Origin: Lepas anatifera
Taxonomy: Eukaryota > Arthropoda > Thecostraca > Lepadidae
Direction: 5' to 3'
Length of the DNA: 64,000 nt
NCBI GenBank assembly: GCA_034440635.1
Contig: JAOTON010001607.1
Span: 1 to 64,000, forward strand
This document shows, one piece after another, positions 54,312-64,000 of the stretch. Below the pieces are notes generated by a model that made no database searches, was not told the origin of the DNA, and saw only the letters and a list, made by a program, of their open reading frames with translations. Numbering within the stretch: position 1 is the stretch's first letter; the number at the start of each line of letters is the position of its first letter. A program made the translations under genes and the position numbers.

Positions 54312-57300
54312 ACCCGTGATGCTACTAGCCCCAGTCCCGCCACTCCAGTACCCAGCCGTGATGCTACTAGCCCCAGTCCCGCCACTCCAGTTCCCAGCCG
54401 TGATGCTACTAGCCCCAGTCCCGCCACTCCAGTACCCAGCCGTGATGCTACTAGCCCCAGTCCCGCCACTCCAGTACCCAGCCGTGATGCTACTAGCCCC
54501 AGTCCCGCCACTCCAGTACCCAGCCGTGATGCTACTAGCCCCAGTCCCGCCACTCCAGTTCCCAGCCGTGATGCTACTAGCCCCAGTCCCGCCACTCCAG
54601 TACCCAGCCGTGATGCTACTAGCCCCAGTCCCGCCACTCCAGTTCCCAGCCGTGATGCTACTAGCCCCAGTCCCGCCACTCCAGTACCCAGCCGTGATGC
54701 TACTAGCCCCAGTCCCGCCACTCCAGTACCCAGCCGTGATGCTACTAGCCCCAGTCCCGCCACTCCAGTACCCAGCCGTGATGCTACTAGCCCCAGTCCC
54801 GCCACTCCAGTTCCCAGCCGTGATGCTACTAGCCCCAGTCCCGCCACTCCAGTTCCCAGCCGTGATGCTACTAGCCCCAGTCCCGCCACTCCAGTACCCA
54901 GCCGTGATGCTACTAGCCCCAGTCCCGCCACTCCAGTACCCAGCCGTGATGCTACTAGCCCCAGTCCCGCCACTCCAGTACCCAGCCGTGATGCTACTAG
55001 CCCCAGTCCCGCCACTCCAGTTCCCAGCCGTGATGCTACTAGCCCCAGTCCCGTCACTCCAGTACCCAGCCGTGATGCTACTAGCCCCAGTCCCGCCACT
55101 CCAGTACCCAGCCGTGATGCTACTAGCCCCAGTCCCGCCACTCCAGTTCCCAGCCGTGATGCTACTAGCCCCAGTCCCGCCACTCCAGTACCCAGCCGTG
55201 ATGCTACTAGCCCCAGTCCCGCCACTCCAGTTCCCAGCCGTGATGCTACTAGCCCCAGTCCCGCCACTCCAGTTCCCAGCCGTGATGCTACTAGCCCCAG
55301 TCCCGCCACTCCAGTTCCCAGCCGTGATGCTACTAGCCCCAGTCCCGCCACTCCAGTTCCCAGCCGTGATGCTACTAGCCCCAGTCCCGCCACTCCAGTA
55401 CCCAGCCGTGATGCTACTAGCCCCAGTCCCGCCACTCCAGTTCCCAGCCGTGATGCTACTAGCCCCAGTCCCGCCACTCCAGTACCCAGCCGTGATGCTA
55501 CTAGCCCCAGTCCCGCCACTCCAGTACCCAGCCGTGATGCTACTAGCCCCAGTCCCGCCACTCCAGTACCCAGCCGTGATGCTACTAGCCCCAGTCCCGC
55601 CACTCCAGTACCCAGCCGTGATGCTACTAGCCCCAGTCCCGCCACTCCAGTACCCAGCCGTGATGCTACTAGCCCCAGTCCCGCCACTCCAGTACCCAGC
55701 CGTGATGCTACTAGCCCCAGTCCCGCCACTCCAGTACCCAGCCGTGATGCTACTAGCCCCAGTCCCGCCACTCCAGTACCCAGCCGTGATGCTACTAGCC
55801 CCAGTCCCGCCACTCCAGTACCCAGCCGTGATGCTACTAGCCCCAGTCCCGCCACTCCAGTTCCCAGCCGTGATGCTACTAGCCCCAGTCCCGCCACTCC
55901 AGTTCCCAGCCGTGATGCTACTAGCCCCAGTCCCGCCACTCCAGTTCCCAGCCGTGATGCTACTAGCCCCAGTCCCGCCACTCCAGTTCCCAGCCGTGAT
56001 GCTACTAGCCCCAGTCCCGCCACTCCAGTTCCCAGCCGTGATGCTACTAGCCCCAGTCCCGCCACTCCAGTTCCCAGCCGTGATGCTACTAGCCCCAGTC
56101 CCGCCACTCCAGTACCCAGCCGTGATGCTACTAGCCCCAGTCCCGCCACTCCAGTACCCAGCCGTGATGCTACTAGCCCCAGTCCCGCCACTCCAGTACC
56201 CAGCCGTGATGCTACTAGCCCCAGTCCCGCCACTCCAGTACCCAGCCGTGATGCTACTAGCCCCAGTCCCGCCACTCCAGTACCCAGCCGTGATGCTACT
56301 AGCCCCAGTCCCGCCACTCCAGTACCCAGCCGTGATGCTACTAGCCCCAGTCCCGCCACTCCAGTACCCAGCCGTGATGCTACTAGCCCCAGTCCCGCCA
56401 CTCCAGTACCCAGCCGTGATGCTACTAGCCCCAGTCCCGCCACTCCAGTACCCAGCCGTGATGCTACTGGCCCCAGTCCCGCCACTCCAGTTCCCAGCCG
56501 TGATGCTACTAGCCCCAGTCCCGCCACTCCAGTACCCAGCCGTGATGCTACTAGCCCCAGTCCCGCCACTCCAGTTCCCAGCCGTGATGCTACTAGCCCC
56601 AGTCCCGTCACTCCAGTACCCAGCCGTGATGCTACTAGCCCCAGTCCCGTCACTCCAGTACCCAGCCGTGATGCTACTAGCCCCAGTCCCGCCACTCCAG
56701 TACCCAGCCGTGATGCTACTAGCCCCAGTCCCGCCACTCCAGTACCCAGCCGTGATGCTACTAGCCCCAGTCCCGCCACTCCAGTACCCAGCCGTGATGC
56801 TACTAGCCCCAGTCCCGCCACTCCAGTTCCCAGCCGTGATGCTACTAGCCCCAGTCCCGCCACTCCAGTACCCAGCCGTGATGCTACTAGCCCCAGTCCC
56901 GCCACTCCAGTACCCAGCCGTGATGCTACTAGCCCCAGTCCCGCCACTCCAGTACCCAGCCGTGATGCTACTAGCCCCAGTCCCGCCACTCCAGTACCCA
57001 GCCGTGATGCTACTGGCCCCAGTCCCGCCACTCCAGTTCCCAGCCGTGATGCTACTAGCCCCAGTCCCGCCACTCCAGTACCCAGCCGTGATGCTACTGG
57101 CCCCAGTCCCGCCACTCCAGTTCCCAGCCGTGATGCTACTAGCCCCAGTCCCGCCACTCCAGTACCCAGCCGTGATGCTACTAGCCCCAGTCCCGCCACT
57201 CCAGTTCCCAGCCGTGATGCTACTAGCCCCAGTCCCGCCACTCCAGTTCCCAGCCGTGATGCTACTAGCCCCAGTCCCGCCACTCCAGTTCCCAGCCGTG

Positions 57301-57380
57301 ATGCTACTAGCCCCAGTCCCGCCACTCCAGTTCCCAGCCGTGATGCTACTAGCCCCAGTCCCGCCACTCCAGTTCCCAGC
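54312..57380. repeat. 42-bp minisatellite, 73 near-identical copies
   Basis: Blocks CGTGATGCTACTAGCCCC and AGTCCCGCCACTCCAGT plus ACCCAGC or TCCCAGC. Only three variable positions are seen: A/T in AGT[A/T]CCC, A/G in ACT[A/G]GCC (3 copies G) and C/T in CC[GCC/GTC]ACT (3 copies T). All six frames tend to be open; the plus frame reads SRDATSPSPATPVP repeats and the minus frame GVAGLGLVASRLGT repeats. There is no splice, signal-peptide or promoter context to support a gene. Confidence 0.98.
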
Positions 57381-57389
57381 ACTGTATAA

Positions 57390-58139
57390 CAGTGGCGGAT
57401 GCTAGAGAGCTGGGGTTTAGGTCCCCCCCAAATGGAAATGTCAGAGAGCCTATTGTTAATGCATAGCCGTAGGCTGTCCCGAGGCAATGACGGGGAGGCT
57501 GGAGCTCCGCTCGAAATGCGGTCCTGGATCTGTTACTGCTGTATGGTACAGTGCTCCAGGAACATTGTCGGCCTTGCGATAACGCTCAGCATTCCTTCTC
57601 CCTAATACGCTGCGCCTTGGAAAAGTGACGCCCCTCTGGTCCGAGTTTCGCTCCACCCCGTGGGATGTTCCATGTTTTCGTCTCAGATACGCTAGGTTGA
57701 CAGTATTTCAGCATGCAGTTAAAAAATAGCTCAGTGCCCCAAGGCAGCATTTTGCTCCTAATCAGTGGCCACTTAATGAGGTGTGAAAATTTTGACTCGG
57801 GTTATCTTGAAAATAAAACGCAACCATTTTTGGCGCACCCGGCTGCTTTATGTTCGATTCCAAGAAATCTCTGCTGCAGAGGCGCCGTTGATTTCCAAAG
57901 TATCGCTGTTTGCTGGGGGTGCTTCTCAGGCAGTGGTCATGTGCCTTACCTGAGCAGCAGTAGCAGAGCTGAGTGTGCCTCACCTGAGCAGCAGTAGCAG
58001 AGTGGAGTGGAGAGCTGGCCGGTGCCGGGAGAAGCCAGGTGGGATCTGCGAAGATCAGCGGCTGCTCTCGGCAACACTCCCGAGGCTGGAAATGCCCAGC
58101 TGCGGTCGAGGATAACACAGCTCTGCCTCGGCGTATGGC
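57390..58139. other. Unassigned sequence starting at a hAT-like terminus
   Basis: CAGTGGCGGATGCTAGAG at 57390 resembles the left end of the CAGTGGCGG MITE type. A matching right end is not evident. A short repeat, CCTGAGCAGCAGTAGCAGAG, occurs twice near 57951-58001. Confidence 0.4.
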
Positions 58140-58515
58140 GCTGCAAGGCCAGTGCAGCGGCGGATCTTGCTGATCAGCGCAGCGGCGGATCTTGCTGATC
58201 AGCGCAGCGGCGGATCTTGCTGATCAGTGCAGCGGCGGATCTTGCTGATCAGTGCAGCGGCTGATCTTGCTGATCAGTGCAGCGGCGGATCTTGCTGATC
58301 AGTGCAGCGGCGGATCTTGCTGATCAGTGCAGCGGCTGATCTTGCTGATCAGTGCAGCGGCGGATCTTGCTGATCAGTGCAGCGGCGGATCTTGCTGATC
58401 AGTGCAGCGGCGGATCTTGCTGATCAGTGCAGCGGCGGATCTTGCTGATCAGTGCAGCGGCGGATCTTGCTGATCAGTGCAGCGGCGGATCTTGCTGATC
58501 AGCGCAGCGGCGGAT
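58140..58515. repeat. 25-bp minisatellite, about 14-15 copies
   Basis: The unit is GATCAGTGCAGCGGCGGATC plus TTGCT, with CAGCG/CAGTG and CGGCGG/CGGCTG variants. Each unit has two GATC sites. Confidence 0.97.
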
Positions 58516-59234
58516 CACTTATTTTACATTGATGCAATGCTTGAAATCCGGAAGAATTCAAATGATTCCCGAGTGGCTACCAAAATGATAATGCCAAAAG
58601 ATTTTGATGATGCTTTTCGGAAAAAAGGGATAGATGTAATTCAAAATATTTGACATGATTCAGAGCATATTGTGATTCCTATCAAATGGAAAGAGAAAAT
58701 ATTGAAATGAAGTTTATATGTATTTTCTGTTCCATGTTGGCAGTCATACTCGGAACGCCAGGAACATCTTTGCTGATCTCGGTTGCGGTAAGCACCTGTA
58801 CAATCTGAGCTCTAAGCCTGGCCGTCAAGCCGGTCACGTGGCATCCTTTGCTGAGCAGGCCATGACCAAAGAAGGGGCTTGGCTGAGTTGTGCGGGACGG
58901 GTAGTCGGGTGTCGGGTCCGCACGCACCATGTTCGTTGCCGGTTAACCGTTAACCACCGCTAACGGCTGTCAGCACTGTGATGGACTCCATCAGCAGCCT
59001 CGTCTAACGACCGCCTTTAATCGGGATGGGCACGCATCAATACCTGTCAAAACGGGCCCACTTTCAACTATCCGATTTAGCAAGAATTCGCGTGGCGTGA
59101 TGAATTATTCCATCCCCTTCTTGATTTTTCCTGAACAGTGAAATCAAAAGGACGTGGAACAGCACAACTTACAGCACCTTATTCTAGATGAACTTGTGCA
59201 TTTATGTAATTGTTTAGGTTAGGTTGTCAAGGGG
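58516..59234. other. Unassigned sequence
   Basis: No recognised coding or repeats. Confidence 0.4.
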
Positions 59235-59307
59235 TACGGGGTACGGGGTATGGGTATGGTCATGGGTATGGGTATGGGTATGGTCATGGGCATGGGTATG
59301 GGTATGA

Positions 59308-59344
<37 letters not shown>

Positions 59345-59345
59345 C

Positions 59346-59401
<56 letters not shown>

Positions 59402-59402
59402 T
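59235..59402. repeat. (GGGTAT)n hexanucleotide repeat
   Basis: About 27 GGGTAT units with GGTCAT interruptions. It is not a canonical animal telomere repeat (TTAGGG or TTAGG). Confidence 0.97.
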
Positions 59403-59639
59403 AGAGTGTGTGATGAAAATCAAAAGTCAAAAATCGAAAAACAGCGGGTGCGGGAAAGTTGCGAATTACGTTTTTGAGAACATCTATGGAGAAAAAATCC
59501 AAAAATTTTAATATCTAGCTGTGCGGGTTTTGGAATATGTAAAGGCATGTTTTCAGTAAAAATGCCATTTTTACGTGTTTTTCAAATGCCTGCCACGAAG
59601 ACAAATTCACGTTGAATTTAAGTAAAAAAATAATTCAAA
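59403..59639. other. Unassigned sequence
   Basis: AT-rich, nothing recognised. Confidence 0.4.
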
Positions 59640-59952
59640 TGTAACTTAAACTTAAAAATCCCGGATTATATTTGGTAAACCTCGATGGGTTCACCATGTG
59701 GATATGTTTTAATTGGATAGATTAACCATTTTCTTACTTATGCCTCCTTAAGCATTTTTTAGGTGAGGTCAATTGACCTGCACTGGTGAACTGACCTGAG
59801 ATGACCCATCCTTTAAAATTTTGGGAAAATTTGCGGAATTGATCAAGAATATGCTGTGTCGAGTATAGCAGCACTTCGCAACGTTGTTTATTCGTGCCGC
59901 CAGAAAAAAACCCGAGGGGGTGTCCAAACACTCCCACTGGGGCGAGGGTTAA
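59640..59952 (+). mobile_element. TTAA MITE family C, right-end fragment
   Basis: Ends CCCACTGGGGCGAGGG with TTAA at 59949-59952. The inverse matches the left end of the fragment at 29030. TGACCTGCACTGGTGAACTG lies in the interior. The left part is missing. Confidence 0.7.
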
Positions 59953-60783
59953 AAAGAGGGACCAGCTAGTTCTGCTGGTTGTGGACAGCCCGGTGGGTTA
60001 CAATGGGCCGTGCTGGCTATAGGTTAGATGGGTTATAGAGGGATTATAACCACACAACATCTTGCGGGTCACAAATTGTCTGCTGTGTTAAAGTAGCCTA
60101 AAAGCTACACAGCTCTTCAGTGGATTTAGAGGGCCAACCGGGCCCTCGGTATCGTCTATAGAAGGCCCAGCTGACTATATAGAGCCCCACGGAGAACAGT
60201 AAGTCCTACTGGTTCAAGGGCTCCTCTCTTCACGAGGGTCTTGATAGTTAGGGTGGGCCCAGCAGGCTAAAAACGTCCGTGCATGCCACTATGATATTCT
60301 TATTTAAAGAGGGCCCAGCTGTTCAGACAGCCCTGAACAGCATCTCGGGGTCAGCTATTGCGCTGCTGCCTATTGCTGGCCCTGCAAGTCGCAGTGGGCC
60401 CTGGTGCCGAAAGCGCCCCGCTGATCATGGAGGCTGTATTGGCTGAAGAGGACTTAGCTGACCAGAGTGGGTCCTACTGTCGACAGGAGGACCCTGGGGG
60501 CCACAGATGTTTAGAGGGTCCTCTTTCAGAGGTTTCGGATGGTCAAAAGATCCCCGCTTATCATAGAATGGAATTTTGAGACAGCTTGAGAGTGCCCAGT
60601 CTAACATGAAGTTCCACGGCGGGATACAGAGAATAGTGTTGTGATGTGAGTGTTGGTCGCTGGGCACGCCTCTGCCCAGTGACGCCCGGCCAAGGACACA
60701 CCCTCGGGTGAGGGTGCCGGACCTGCGGATGAGCGGCGACGAGGCAGTCTTTCCGTAACGGTGAGTGAAGGTAGACCTCACAC
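59953..60783 (+). repeat. Region expected to hold the Gypsy-2 5' LTR
   Basis: Sequence just upstream of the Gypsy-2 primer-binding-like site, with recurring GGGCCC-containing words (GGGCCCAGC) and a TATTTAAAG at ~60299. No second LTR lies in the window, so neither edge can be fixed. Confidence 0.3.
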
Positions 60784-60802
60784 TGGTGGCAGCGGATTCG
60801 CT

Positions 60803-61768
60803 ATGGAGGGCCAGCAGGGGGAACATCGTGTCCTCTGGGGCGATGGTGAGGACCTGGACGCGTTTATGCGCAAGGTGGACGCTTATAAACTCGCAGTGGG
60901 TGACGAAAGAAAGGCGGTGGGCAAAGCCTTACTGGGTCTCGGGTCGAAGATTGGAATCATGGATTCACCTCGGAAGAGGACACAAAGAACGTCGCTTCCT
61001 TGAAGGCAGCATTGCGGCGCGAATTCGGAAACTCTCCACAGTGGTATCAGCAGACGTTCTCGAAACGTAAGAAGCTTTCCAGCGAAACCTACGGTATGTA
61101 CCTGGCTTCGTTGCGGAATTTCTTTATCGGGGCCTTTCCTAACACGCAGGTTGATTCCGCAGTCGCTAAAGCGCTGTTGAAGACTCGCTTTCTAGATGGG
61201 GATGATGGCTGTTGTTTCCGGACGCAGACATAGATGAGCTACCGGGGCACGGTAAGCATGTGCACGAATCTTTTTCGACGTCAGGAACCTCGCCGACCGT
61301 CCATCATATAGACAAAACCCAGGGTCCAGGGGAAACTGATCCGGTAGGACAGCTACAGCGACAGGTGGCGGAATTGTCACAATCTGTCATGGCTATCCAT
61401 GATGTAATGGGTGTCCGTGCCCAGGACGGTGCGTGTCCTCCTGCTGTTAGTGCAGGGGTGGCCACAGCACCTCCCGTGGCGCCACGTCTCGGCGCCCGCT
61501 GCGCGGCGGTGGCGCGGCCGGAGGCAGATTTGGCCCGGTGCCAGGTGCTGAGTCAGCGGTCGGGTACGGCCGCGCCCAGCGGGCGCACGGGGCAGGGGCG
61601 GAGTCAGGTTCAACCAGCAGGGGGCGGCGAGCCGGGGTCCTCTGTTGGACATGTGGACTGGCTGGGCACATGCAATGGGAATGCACGCGTGCTCCCCTTG
61701 GACGGGGGCGGGGCCGGCATTCTCCTGTTGTATGCTGGAGATGCAAGGATTTCGGACACACAATATGA
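60803..61768 (+). pseudogene. gag: Gypsy-2 gag remnant with two zinc knuckles
   Basis: The first frame (60803-61003) starts MEGQQGEHRVLWGDGED. A frameshift near 60960-61000 leads to a capsid-like part, LKAALRREFGNSPQWYQQTF, with GMYLASLRNFFIGAFP, ending at 61233. A third frame from 61212 has a probable coiled coil, QLQRQVAELSQSVMAIHDVM. The knuckles CWTCGLAGHMQWEC and CWRCKDFGHTI are in yet another frame near 61640-61768. The C-terminal knuckle is cut short by an abnormal sequence at 61767. The start at 60803 was chosen because it follows directly on the putative primer-binding site. Confidence 0.75.
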
Positions 61769-61796
61769 CTACCCGCTGAATTTAAACTAAGAGCGG
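61767..61796 (+). other. 28S rRNA-like 5'-end segment at the gag/pol junction
   Basis: GACTACCCGCTGAATTTAA matches the strongly conserved start of eukaryotic 28S rRNA, and the next bases ACTAAG and GCGG also fit that region if seven bases are missing and one added. It lies between the second zinc knuckle and the protease. It could be chance or a captured rRNA fragment. Confidence 0.35.
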
Positions 61797-61816
61797 CTGG
61801 TCCCTCTCTGCGGAGC

Positions 61817-62986
61817 GTGGATCAGCCGGAAACTCGGTCACTGCACGTGAGGGGCAGAATTGGCCCAGTGAGCTGCACGTGGTTGGTGGACATGGGAGCA
61901 GCCGTCTCCTGTGTGTCTGCAGCGCTTCCAGGTATACTGGCGCTGCCGGTGCAACCCACCGATCAGAAACCAGTGGGCGCGAACGGCGGGCGCCTGGAGT
62001 GTGCAGGGAAAGTCTCAACTAATATTTTGATAGGGCCGGTGGCTATCAATAACGTTGATATTCTAGTGGTGGAATATCTGTCCGCTCCAGCAATTCTGGG
62101 GTTGGACCTTTTGCAGAAGTTCTCGAATTTTCATGTGGATTTCAAGACTCGTGAAATGAATATTGGTGGCTATCGTCTGACGTTGGAGTCAAGACGGCAG
62201 GGAACGCCGACGCAGCCAGTCCCCGTTCGTCTGCAGGCGGACTGCATGGTAGACCCGTTCTCCGAACTTGTCTTGTTTGTTGGCGCTGAGGATTTCGGGG
62301 CAACCGCTCGGGAGGTGGTGTTTGACTTTGACCTCATTAATGCCGGTCGCTTTGGTATTTCCTTATTGCCTGGCCTGGTCAAGTGTAACACCCACAACCA
62401 AATTCCAATCCTTGTGAATAACCCCGGGCCAGATCCTATCAAACTGTACGTGAACTCGGTGGTGGGTCAAATAGAAGAGGATCACGTGACCGCGGGTGGC
62501 GTCACCTCTCGGCCAAAGCGGACTGGAGCCGCCGATGTTGATTTGACGGACGCCGTGCTGGGCGCATCGGAGCGGACTGACCTCCGTAGACTGATCGCTA
62601 GTTATCGGGACGTGTTCGCCAACACTGATGAGCTGGGATGCACTCAGCTAATGACTTTCGACATTAATACGGGCGACTCTCCTCCTGTCGCGGTGAGAGC
62701 CTGGCGGACGCCATATCACTTGCGGCCTGAAGTCCACCGTCAAATTGCTTTGATGAAGGCAAGAGGAATCATTAGACCCTCCTCTTCTCCGTGGTCAGCG
62801 CCAATTCTCATGGTTAAGACGTCGGACGGTACCTACCATTTTGCGGTGGACTTTCGGGCTTTGAATAGCAGGACAGTGGATGAAGTCACGTATCTGCCTA
62901 CAGTCAAGGAGTGCTTGGACAGCTTGGCGGGTTCAAGGATATTTTCGACACTAGACCTAAATTCTGTTTATTGGCAAGTACCGTGA
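61817..62986 (+). pseudogene. pol: Gypsy-2 protease and N-terminal reverse transcriptase
   Basis: A 389-codon frame. Protease-like residues include TWLVDMGAAVSCVS, where the active-site DTG/DSG is DMG, and AILGLDLLQKF, the usual flap-end motif. RT begins near residue 260 with DVFANTDELGC, then LMKARGIIRPSSSPWSAPIL, HFAVDFRALN and motif A as IFSTLDLNSVYWQV. It stops at 62984-62986. The Met in the protease triad suggests that the enzyme is dead, although retropepsin-like domains do vary there. Confidence 0.85.
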
Positions 62987-63840
62987 TCTCCATCATCGAT
63001 CCCGAAGACTGCCTTCCAGACGGAAAAAATGGGAGTTCCTCGTCATGCCATATGGGGCCAAGGGGGGCGCCGAGTTGTTTCACTCGTTTGATCACGACTG
63101 TGCTGCGAGGCTTACTCGGCAATGGCGTGACGTCGTACATCGATGACATCATTGTGGGCGGCGCAACTGTGGCAGAACACCTTTCGCTCTTGGGGGCAGT
63201 TCTCCAGCGTCTGCATCAGGCGGTGCTGACGGTAAAGAGTAGGAAGGTGGTTCTCTGTCGACGGCAGATCCGGTTCCTCGGACACCTGGTGTCGGACGCT
63301 GGCCTGGAACCGGATCCTGACAAGGTCGGTGCCTTTCGGCATTAGCCACGGCCAGAGTTGACGAAGCAATTTCGTCAGTTTCTGGGTATGTGCAACTATT
63401 ACACGGACTTTGTCCCTCAGCTCCAAGTATTGGCAGCAGCTCTAAATGAGATCTCTGGAAAGGCCAAGTTTGTTTGGGATGACAGCAAGGAGTCTGCATT
63501 CCAACAGCTGAAGCGGGCGCTCTATGCATCAACTTTGTTGCAATTGCCCGATATGACACGTGAGTTTGAAGTCAGCACAGACGCGTCGGACGCTGGTTTG
63601 GCCTGTATTCTCTCCCCAGCGGGACGCCTCGGGAACTGACAAGCCTGTTTGTTTTGCGTCAAAGGTTTTCTCGGATAGTGAAAAAACTGGCGTATTCGAG
63701 ATAAAGAAGTATTTACGTTCATCTTTGCCCTACGGAAGTTTCGACCTTATCTCCTGGGGAAACGTTTTCGATGGTTCACCGACCATTTTGGTCTGCAGTG
63801 GTTGAAAAACACAAAGGACCCCAGGGGTCGCTACGCTCGA
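62987..63840 (+). pseudogene. pol: Gypsy-2 C-terminal reverse transcriptase and RNase H remnant
   Basis: The frame from 62911 continues RT with APSCFTRLITTVLRGLLG and YIDDIIVGG (YIDD at 63136-63147), then FLGHLVSDAGLEPDPDK. After a stop, FRQFLGMCNYYTDFVPQ at ~63370 and the RNase H start STDASDAGLACILSPAG follow. Another frame carries DKPVCFASKVFSDSEK, and WFTDHFGLQWL (~63770-63800) ends the recognisable domain. Three frame breaks are visible. Confidence 0.85.
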
Positions 63841-64000
63841 TGGATGGAGGAAATTGAAGAGTTTTAGTTCGGTACTCATTTAAGGCGAGCCCAAGACAAC
63901 ATCGCTGCTGACGCTCTGTCCAGGACCCACGTGTGTTTGACCCAATCCACGTCAGCCAATGCCCAAGATGATTTGGCACACCCCACGGTAGAGGAATTTA
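63841..64000 (+). pseudogene. pol: Gypsy-2 RNase H end and start of integrase region, truncated by the window
   Basis: Codons for NIAADALSRTHV near 63900 are the usual RNase H ending. Only a few residues follow before the window ends, so the integrase itself is not visible. Confidence 0.7.

Larger units (their letters stand above)
60784..64000 (+). mobile_element. Gypsy-2: decayed Ty3/Gypsy element, running off the right edge
   Basis: TGGTGGCAGCGGATTCG at 60784 resembles a tRNA-primed binding site; the first ATG follows at 60803. Gag, two zinc knuckles, protease, RT, RNase H and the start of the integrase region follow in Ty3/Gypsy order. Several frameshifts and stops show that it is inactive. 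Its sequence is clearly different from Gypsy-1 (YIDD rather than YLDD, different leader). Confidence 0.85.

Noticed and set aside
54236..57487. A 1083-codon minus-strand frame and two ~1029-codon plus-strand frames as large repetitive protein genes
   Set aside because: All are translations of a stop-free 42-bp minisatellite; frames are open on both strands at once, and no promoter, signal peptide, splice site or non-repeat domain supports them.
59235..59402. Telomeric repeat
   Set aside because: GGGTAT is not TTAGGG or TTAGG, the tract is short, and unrelated element sequence continues on both sides.

Overview
This is repeat-dense nuclear DNA from a eukaryote, most likely an invertebrate animal. 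The evidence is Ty3/Gypsy and Jockey/CR1-type retroelements, hAT and piggyBac-type DNA elements, tRNA-derived SINE-like sequences, long micro- and minisatellites, and no operon-like coding. I cannot name the species. I found no intact host gene; almost every recognisable reading frame belongs to a decayed mobile element, and the longest open frames are translations of minisatellites.

Layout: 1-888 is a 70-bp tandem array. About 1232-10935 is a decayed Ty3/Gypsy element with LTR-like ends, gag, protease, reverse transcriptase, RNase H and integrase remnants, and a third ORF in the env position with SGNH-hydrolase motifs. That ORF is split by a TTAA-flanked MITE. A ~1.07-kb palindrome and three abutting microsatellites (10938-12545) interrupt its 3' LTR. 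13.4-26.2 kb alternates minisatellites with a 2.3-kb hAT-like element that carries another TTAA MITE. 26.2-36.8 kb holds further TTAA MITEs, a Jockey/CR1-type LINE nested in one of them, and a second hAT-like element with a MITE inside. 36.8-39.3 kb is a TTAA-bounded piggyBac-like element with a broken transposase. 39.9-43.5 kb has a small minisatellite, a LINE fragment and another TTAA MITE. 43.5-60.8 kb is mostly unassigned sequence with SINE-like pieces, another MITE and several minisatellites, including a 3.1-kb array of 73 near-identical 42-bp units. From ~60.78 kb a second Ty3/Gypsy element runs off the right edge.

The unifying feature is a group of ~0.85-1.1 kb non-autonomous elements (families A, B, C, E). 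They end in TTAA, share a GC-rich subterminal hairpin or its relics, and have interiors packed with AGGTCA/TGACCT motifs in the arrangements bound by nuclear receptors. A piggyBac-type transposase remnant with TTAA ends lies in the same window. Several insertions can be dated relative to each other because the host repeat, the target-site duplication or an unoccupied copy is also present. Minisatellites cover roughly 17% of the window, and one of them appears to have grown out of a dispersed element.
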